DNA of 64,000 nt, taken from Streptomyces sp. T12. GTDB lineage: Bacteria; Actinomycetota; Actinomycetes; Streptomycetales; Streptomycetaceae. Position numbers and translations under genes: made by a program. This document shows positions 59,525 through 64,000 of this stretch, piece by piece (position 1 is the stretch's first letter; each line of letters starts with the position of its first letter). The stretch is from positions 8,101,001 to 8,165,000 of the forward strand of contig NZ_CP117866.1 in NCBI RefSeq assembly GCF_028736035.1, in the 5' to 3' direction. The notes below the pieces were generated by a model that saw only the letters and a list, made by a program, of their open reading frames with translations, had not been told where the DNA came from and searched no databases.

Positions 59525-60546
59525 CCGCGCCACCGCAGGGTGTCGTCGACGGCACCGGCGTCGGACGCCGCGCGCAGCACGGCGAGGCGCGTGAAGCGTC
59601 GCTCGAAGTCCTCCCCGGTCAGCCCGTGTTTGTGGTAGGCGTCGGCGAGTTCGAGCGCGCCCTGCTTCACCGTCCACTCGCAGTCGAAGCCGGGGATCGC
59701 GGCGCGGAACCGGGAGAAGTCCACCCGGTACGACCGCGGATCGGCGCCGGTCTCCCCGGTGATCACGACCTTCGAGCCGGACACCGCCTCGGCGACCTGC
59801 TCGGCGATCTCGGCGACCGTGACGTTGTTGGTCTCGCTGCCGATGTTGAACGCCCGGTCGTGCACGGCTTCGCGCGGCGCTGTCAGCGCGGCCGTGAAGG
59901 CCCGTGCGATGTCGGCGGCGTGCACCAGCGGGCGCCAGGGCGTGCCGTCGGAGAGCACCAGGACCTCACCGGACAGGAGCGCATGGCCCACCAGGTTGTT
60001 CAGCACGATGTCGGCGCGCAGCCGGGGTGAGTAGCCGAAGGCGGTGGCGTTGCGCATGAACACCGGGGTGAAGTCGCCGTCGGCCAGCGCGTGCAGGTCG
60101 TCCTCCACTCGCACCTTGGACTCCGCGTACGGCGTCACCGGGCGCAGCGGGGCGTCCTCGGTCACCAGGTCGTCGCCGCCGGCGGCGCCGTAGACCGAGC
60201 AGGTCGACGCGTACAGGAAGCGCCGCACTCCGGCGTCGCGGGCCAGTCGGGCCAGCCGTACGGACGCGTGGTGGTTGATGTCGTAGGTGAGCTCCGGCGC
60301 CAGCGAGCCCAGCGGGTCGTTGGACAGCGCGGCCAGGTGGATCACGGCGTCCACCCCGGCCACGTGGTCGGCCGTGACGTCGCGCAGGTCCACCCGGTGC
60401 CCCTGCGGGTCCGCGGGTGTCGGGCCGAGGACGCAGTCGGCGAACAGGCCGGCGTCAAGGCCGACGACCTCGTGCCCGGCGGCCGCGAGGACCGGGGCCA
60501 TCACGGTGCCCAGGTAGCCCTGGTGTCCGGTCAGCAGTACGCGCAA
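59521..60546 (-). CDS. NAD-dependent epimerase/dehydratase (SDR)
   Basis: A 341-residue extended short-chain dehydrogenase: nucleotide loop VLLTGHQGYLGTVMAPVL (G-x-x-G-x-x-G), VIHLAALSNDPLGSLAPELT, LYASTCSVYGAAGGDD and the catalytic Tyr-Lys in VTPYAESKVRVEDDL. Substrate-domain features (RNATAFGYSPRLRADIVLNN) place it with NDP-sugar epimerases of modified-sugar pathways. The start is TTG 60546 with GGGGGA upstream. Confidence 0.88.
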   Translation of the reverse strand: MRVLLTGHQGYLGTVMAPVLAAAGHEVVGLDAGLFADCVLGPTPADPQGHRVDLRDVTADHVAGVDAVIHLAALSNDPLGSLAPELTYDINHHASVRLARLARDAGVRRFLYASTCSVYGAAGGDDLVTEDAPLRPVTPYAESKVRVEDDLHALADGDFTPVFMRNATAFGYSPRLRADIVLNNLVGHALLSGEVLVLSDGTPWRPLVHAADIARAFTAALTAPREAVHDRAFNIGSETNNVTVAEIAEQVAEAVSGSKVVITGETGADPRSYRVDFSRFRAAIPGFDCEWTVKQGALELADAYHKHGLTGEDFERRFTRLAVLRAASDAGAVDDTLRWRG

Positions 60547-60549
60547 AGT

Positions 60550-61200
60550 TCAGTCCCCCAGATTGAGCGTGAGTTTGGTGACGGCGAACGCCTCGGCGTA
60601 GCGGGCGTGGCATTCGATGCCGCGGATCCGGGCGAGACCGAGGAAGGCCTCCCGGTCGTACCAGGGCCGGTGCCGCTGCGAGGGGTAGTGCTCCTGCAAC
60701 AGCCGTACCTTCTGTTCGGCGATCTCCGGTGACAGCGGCTGGTACGCCGCCATACGGCCGAGATCGCCGTCCCACTTGACGATCTCGTAGCCGAGCACGA
60801 GGTGGTCGCGGAACGCGGTGGGTATCAGCTGCGCCAGGCCGCGGTGGTCCTGGTGCGCGTCATCGGTACGCGGGGCAAGGATCAGATCCGGCTCGGTCTG
60901 CCCGCGCAGTTCCTCGACCGCGGCCTTGGCCTCGTCCCAGTGCACGGGCAGCCGGCCGTCCGGCAGCTTGTGCACGGTCAGCCGCAGGTCGGCGCCCGGG
61001 CAGAAGGCGGCGAGCGCGGCCTGCTCCTCCTGCTCCCGGTCGGTGCCGCCGCCGGAGAGCACCAGTGCGTCGACACGGATACCCGGCCGCGCGTGGCACA
61101 GCGTCAGCAGCGTGCCGCCGGCGCCGATGGCGATGTCGTCGCAGTGCGCGCCCACCGCGACGATCCGGTCCAGGTGCCGCCCGGCCCCGAGCCGGATCAC
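60550..61200 (-). CDS. PIG-L-family deacetylase
   Basis: A 216-residue zinc hydrolase: IVAVGAHCDDIAIGAGGTLL contains the A-H-x-D-D metal motif and ILAPRTDDAHQDHRGLAQLI the H-x-D-H partner. The GTG at 61200 overlaps the nucleotidylyltransferase stop as GTGA, so upstream extension is rejected. It most likely removes an N-acetyl group from a sugar residue or intermediate, providing a free amine. Confidence 0.9.
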   Translation of the reverse strand: MIRLGAGRHLDRIVAVGAHCDDIAIGAGGTLLTLCHARPGIRVDALVLSGGGTDREQEEQAALAAFCPGADLRLTVHKLPDGRLPVHWDEAKAAVEELRGQTEPDLILAPRTDDAHQDHRGLAQLIPTAFRDHLVLGYEIVKWDGDLGRMAAYQPLSPEIAEQKVRLLQEHYPSQRHRPWYDREAFLGLARIRGIECHARYAEAFAVTKLTLNLGD

Positions 61201-61991
61201 GCGCTCACCGCCGCGCTGTCCTGCTCCCACACGGCCCACGGGCGGTCGCCGCGGGCGTAGGCCTCGTCGAGCGCGGCCCGCTCCTTCACGGTGTCGGTCG
61301 GCTTCCAGAAGCCGCGGTGCTGGTGCGCCACCAGCCGCCCGCGCTTGGCCAGTTGGGCGCATCCGTCGGCGACCAGGTCCCCGTTCTCCGGGATGTGGTC
61401 GAAGACCTCCTGGCGGAGCACGAAGTAGCCGCCGTTCTCCCACAGCGGCATGTCGCTCACCGCGGTGATGCCCCCCACCAGGCCGTCCTCACCCAGCTCC
61501 ACGCAGTGGAACGACGACTGAGGCGGCACCACCATCATCGACGCACCGGCGTCGCGCCGGGCGAACCGGTCGATCATCTCCGGCAGCGGGGCGTCGGTGA
61601 GCACGTCGGCGTAGTTGGCGAGGAACATCTCGTCGCCGTCCAGGTGGTGCCGCACCCGGCGCAGCCGCTCCCCGATCGGTGACTCGATGCCGGTCTGCGC
61701 GAACGTGATCGTCCAGTCCGCGATGTCGGTGGACAGCAGCTCGGTCTGCCCGCCCCGCAGCACGAAGTCGTTGGACACCGTCTCCTCGTAGTTGAGGAAG
61801 AAGTCCTTGATGTGGTGCGCCCCGTACCCGAGGCACAGGATGAACTCCGTGTGCCCGAAGTGCGCGTAGTAGCGCATGACGTGCCAGATCAGCGGTCTCG
61901 GGCCGACCATCGCCATCGGCTTGGGCACGTCGTCTGCGGCACCGCTCCGCATCCGCATCCCGTAACCGCCGCAGAACAGTACGACCTTCAT
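61197..61991 (-). CDS. Sugar-1-phosphate nucleotidylyltransferase (RfbF-like)
   Basis: A 264-residue enzyme closest to glucose-1-phosphate cytidylyltransferase: VVLFCGGYGMRMRSGAADDV replaces the usual L-A-G-G-x-G-T-R-L, followed by PKPMAMVGPRPLIWHVMRYY, FILCLGYGAHHIKDFFLNY, MFLANYADVLTDAPL and HQHRGFWKPTDTVKERAAL. It activates a hexose-1-phosphate as a nucleotide sugar. ATG 61991 overlaps the C-methyltransferase stop. The partner CDP-glucose 4,6-dehydratase is not in this window and may lie to the right. Confidence 0.88.
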   Translation of the reverse strand: MKVVLFCGGYGMRMRSGAADDVPKPMAMVGPRPLIWHVMRYYAHFGHTEFILCLGYGAHHIKDFFLNYEETVSNDFVLRGGQTELLSTDIADWTITFAQTGIESPIGERLRRVRHHLDGDEMFLANYADVLTDAPLPEMIDRFARRDAGASMMVVPPQSSFHCVELGEDGLVGGITAVSDMPLWENGGYFVLRQEVFDHIPENGDLVADGCAQLAKRGRLVAHQHRGFWKPTDTVKERAALDEAYARGDRPWAVWEQDSAAVSA

Positions 61992-63232
61992 GCCTTGACC
62001 TCGACAATGCTCAGTTCCGGGATGGGAAAGACCAGCCGGCCGCCCCACTCGTGCACGAAGGACAGCTGCTCGACCAGCTCGGCCCGCAGGTTCCACGGGA
62101 GGACGAGGACGTAGTCCGGTTTGTCGGCGGCTATCTGCTCGGGCGGCAGGATCGGGATGCGGGTGCCCGGCGTGAACCTGCCGTGCTTGTAGGGGTTGCG
62201 GTCGACCGTGTACGCGAGCAGGTCGGGCCGGATGCCGCAGTGGTTGAGCAGGGTGTTGCCCTTGCCCGGGGCGCCGTAGCCGACGACCGTCTCGCCGCGC
62301 TCGGCCGCCTCGATGAGGAACTTGAGGAGGTCCCGGCGCACCTTGGCCACCCGGGCGGAGAACTCGGTGTACCCGGACAGCTCCTGCAGCCCGGCGGCCT
62401 TCTCCCGGGCCAGCACGTCGGCCACCCGCCGGGTCGGCTCACCGGCCACCTCGGCCGGCCGCGCCCACAGCCGGATGGAGCCGCCGTGCGTGGGCAGCAA
62501 CTCGACGTCCACGAGCGTGAGTCCGCCGCTGGCCAGCGCCCGTATCGCGGACGCGACCGTGTAGTACTGGAAGTGCTCGTGGTAGATCGTGTCGTACTGG
62601 TTCTCCTCGATCAGGGTCAGCAGGTGCTGCACCTCGATGGAGACCCAGCCGTCGTCGGCGACCAGGGCGCGCAGCCCCTGGGTGAACCCGATCACGTCGG
62701 GGATGTGCGCGTAGACGTTGTTGGCCACGACCAGATCCGCCGGGCCGTGCTCGGCGCGGACGGCGGATCCGGTCTCCGGGGACAGGAACTCCGTGAGCGT
62801 GGGCACACCCGCGTCCCGCGCCGCGGCGCCTACGTTCACCGACGGCTCGATGCCGAGGCAGCGGATCCCCCGGTCCACCACGTGCTTCAGCAAGTACCCG
62901 TCGTTGCTCGCGACCTCGACCACGAAGGCCTCGGAGCCGTCGGTGCCGAGCCCCACCCGCTGTACGGCATCGGCGACGAACGTCCGCGCGTGCTCCACCC
63001 AGGAGGTCGAGTACGAGGAGAAGTACGCGTACTCCTTGAACGTCTCCTCCGGCGTGATCAGCGGCGGGATCTGCGCCAGCCAGCAGTCGGTGCAGACCCG
63101 CAGGTGCAGCGGGTACGCCGGTTCCGGCAGGTCCAGCTGGTCCGCGGCGAGAAAGCTCTCGCATGGTGGCGTCGCCCCCAGATCGACGACGCTCGCCAGC
63201 GCCGCCGAGCCGCAGAGTCGGCATCGTGTCAT
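61988..63232 (-). CDS. SAM-dependent sugar C-methyltransferase (TylCIII-type)
   Basis: A 414-residue three-domain protein: N-terminal zinc domain C-x2-C...C-x2-C (MTRCRLCGSAALASVVDLGA, RVCTDCWLAQIPPLITPEET), SAM-binding VVEVASNDGYLLKHVVDRGI with LGIEPSVNVGAAARDAGV, and the C-terminal Rossmann-like domain GETVVGYGAPGKGNTLLNH then VLPWNLRAELVEQLSF. This is the layout of NDP-hexose 3-C-methyltransferases that make branched sugars such as mycarose or evalose. The acceptor is inferred to be a 3- or 4-keto NDP-sugar. Confidence 0.9.
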   Translation of the reverse strand: MTRCRLCGSAALASVVDLGATPPCESFLAADQLDLPEPAYPLHLRVCTDCWLAQIPPLITPEETFKEYAYFSSYSTSWVEHARTFVADAVQRVGLGTDGSEAFVVEVASNDGYLLKHVVDRGIRCLGIEPSVNVGAAARDAGVPTLTEFLSPETGSAVRAEHGPADLVVANNVYAHIPDVIGFTQGLRALVADDGWVSIEVQHLLTLIEENQYDTIYHEHFQYYTVASAIRALASGGLTLVDVELLPTHGGSIRLWARPAEVAGEPTRRVADVLAREKAAGLQELSGYTEFSARVAKVRRDLLKFLIEAAERGETVVGYGAPGKGNTLLNHCGIRPDLLAYTVDRNPYKHGRFTPGTRIPILPPEQIAADKPDYVLVLPWNLRAELVEQLSFVHEWGGRLVFPIPELSIVEVKA

Positions 63233-64000
63233 TTACTGCCCCCCAATAGTTCCGTCCGACCCGCGATCGCGGTGCGGTACTCCTCCACCAGGCGCTCAAG
63301 GCCGACGGTCGGGCTGAAACCCTGCTCGTAACGGCGCCGGGCCGCCTGGCCCATCTCCCGGTTGCGGGCCGGCTCGGCCGCGATCCGGCGTATGCAGGAC
63401 ACGAGCGAGGCGGACTCGCCCGGCCGGTGCAGCAGCCCGGTCACGCCGTCCTCGACGAGTTCGACGAAGGCGCCGTGACCGGCGGCGACGACCGGGACCC
63501 CGGCCGCCATCGCCTCCACGACCACCAGGCCGAACGCCTCCAGCCACGTCGAGGGAGCCACCACGGCGACCGACCGCGCGATGGCCTGACGGCACTGAGC
63601 CGGGTCGTACAGGCCGACGTAGCGCACGTCGTCCCGGCCCGCCGCCCAGGCGGTCACCTCTCGCTCCAGCGGCCCCGTGCCGGCGATGACGAGCGGCACG
63701 CCCACACCGCCGCTCGCTGCGATCTCGTCCCACGCGGTCATGAGCAGCCGTACGCCCTTGGCCTCCGCGAGCCGGCCCAGATAGAGCACATGCTCGCCGG
63801 CGCCTGTTCGGCGGGCGTCCGGCTCCGGCACGAAGTTGTGCTTCACCGCCAGCCGCTCGGCCGGCACGCCGGACCGCACCAGGACGTCGCGCTGCGCGGC
63901 GGAGATGCAGAAGAACCGCTCCACGCCGGACCACCACCGCCGCCGGTTGACCGACAGGCTGACCGCGAGCGGCACCGTCGCAAGACGGGAGTTCCGGTAG
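63229..64000 (-). CDS. Glycosyltransferase family 4/1 (C-terminal part, cut by window edge)
   Basis: About 257 residues of a GT-B enzyme whose frame stays open through the right edge (HN-like RNSRLATVPLAVSLSVNRRR). Visible: RFFCISAAQRDVLVRSGVPA, VLYLGRLAEAKGVRLLMTAW, VIAGTGPLEREVTAWAAGRD and the nucleotide-sugar site STWLEAFGLVVVEAMAAGVP then VVAAGHGAFVELVEDGVTGL (E-x7-E). Stop overlaps the C-methyltransferase start by 4 nt. It transfers a sugar from a nucleotide donor; the N-terminal acceptor domain is outside the window. Confidence 0.88.
   Translation of the reverse strand, partial: YRNSRLATVPLAVSLSVNRRRWWSGVERFFCISAAQRDVLVRSGVPAERLAVKHNFVPEPDARRTGAGEHVLYLGRLAEAKGVRLLMTAWDEIAASGGVGVPLVIAGTGPLEREVTAWAAGRDDVRYVGLYDPAQCRQAIARSVAVVAPSTWLEAFGLVVVEAMAAGVPVVAAGHGAFVELVEDGVTGLLHRPGESASLVSCIRRIAAEPARNREMGQAARRRYEQGFSPTVGLERLVEEYRTAIAGRTELLGGSK

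Noticed and set aside
1..64000. tRNA or rRNA genes as integrase target
   Set aside because: No cloverleaf or rRNA-like stretch was noticed near 17-24 kb or elsewhere; by eye I cannot exclude a missed tRNA, but nothing can be supported.

Overview
The window is high-GC actinobacterial DNA, almost certainly Streptomyces. Third codon positions are GC-rich, GTG and TTG starts are frequent, genes overlap by 4 bp (ATGA/GTGA), TTA codons are rare and clustered, and the gene families are typical of the genus. I see no rRNA, tRNA or CRISPR array.

Region A (1-17087) is a specialised-metabolite gene cluster cut by the left window edge. A leftward arm (5835 to <1) encodes a LuxR-type regulator, an AMP-ligase, a fold-type III PLP decarboxylase, an acyl carrier protein, an acyl-CoA-dehydrogenase-like flavoprotein and a carbamoyltransferase. 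This looks like a module that loads an amino acid on a carrier protein and processes it there. A rightward 11-gene operon (6293-17087) encodes a radical SAM/SPASM enzyme, a PEP-mutase-family protein with the EDK-x5-NS signature, an Ldh2-type dehydrogenase, an NTP_transf_5 protein, a CobQ-like protein with a damaged P-loop, a stand-alone PPDK-type ATP-binding domain, a NUDIX hydrolase, a methyltransferase, an alpha/beta hydrolase, a Gfo/Idh/MocA oxidoreductase and a D-2-hydroxyacid dehydrogenase. No phosphonopyruvate decarboxylase is present in the operon, so an unusual phosphonate (or a new PEP-mutase-fold chemistry) is the best hypothesis. TTA codons in the regulator, the first operon gene, pepM and two later genes point to bldA control.

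Region B (17088-24200) is a scar and mobile-DNA zone: a DJ-1/PfpI pseudogene, relic sequence, a degenerate tyrosine recombinase, an excisionase plus integrase pair, a large hypothetical gene, and an AbiEii-like nucleotidyltransferase with its small upstream partner.

Region C (24224-39219) is catabolic: a LysR regulator divergent from three consecutive RraA-family aldolases, an aminotransferase and an alpha/beta hydrolase. These converge on an operon with a CitE-like CoA lyase, a MaoC-type hydratase, an MFS carboxylate transporter, a broken aldehyde dehydrogenase and a split TPP decarboxylase. A second LysR is divergent from a CaiB-type CoA-transferase and an acyl-CoA dehydrogenase. CoA-transferase plus hydratase plus lyase is the logic of itaconate/citramalate-type C5 dicarboxylate breakdown.

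Region D (39359-48913) is a fructan/fructose utilisation locus: an ABC importer (binding protein, permease, ATPase) with a LacI regulator, a divergent PfkB kinase, a secreted GH32 fructanase with a nested insertion, a small ABM-domain protein and a second LacI regulator. Matching operators (TGTCAWCGWTGACA) lie in front of both the importer/kinase and the fructanase.

Region E (48943-52817) is a gene graveyard (truncated lipoprotein, ADH, AKR and MFS fragments, a frameshifted XRE regulator) around an intact aldo/keto reductase and a PAP2 phosphatase.

Region F (52855->64000) is an 11-gene, tightly coupled leftward operon for a surface glycan or modified-sugar product. It encodes nucleotidylyltransferase, C-methyltransferase, epimerases, deacetylase, aminotransferase, pyruvyltransferase-family protein, two glycosyltransferases, a flippase and an M28-like aminopeptidase. 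It is cut by the right window edge.
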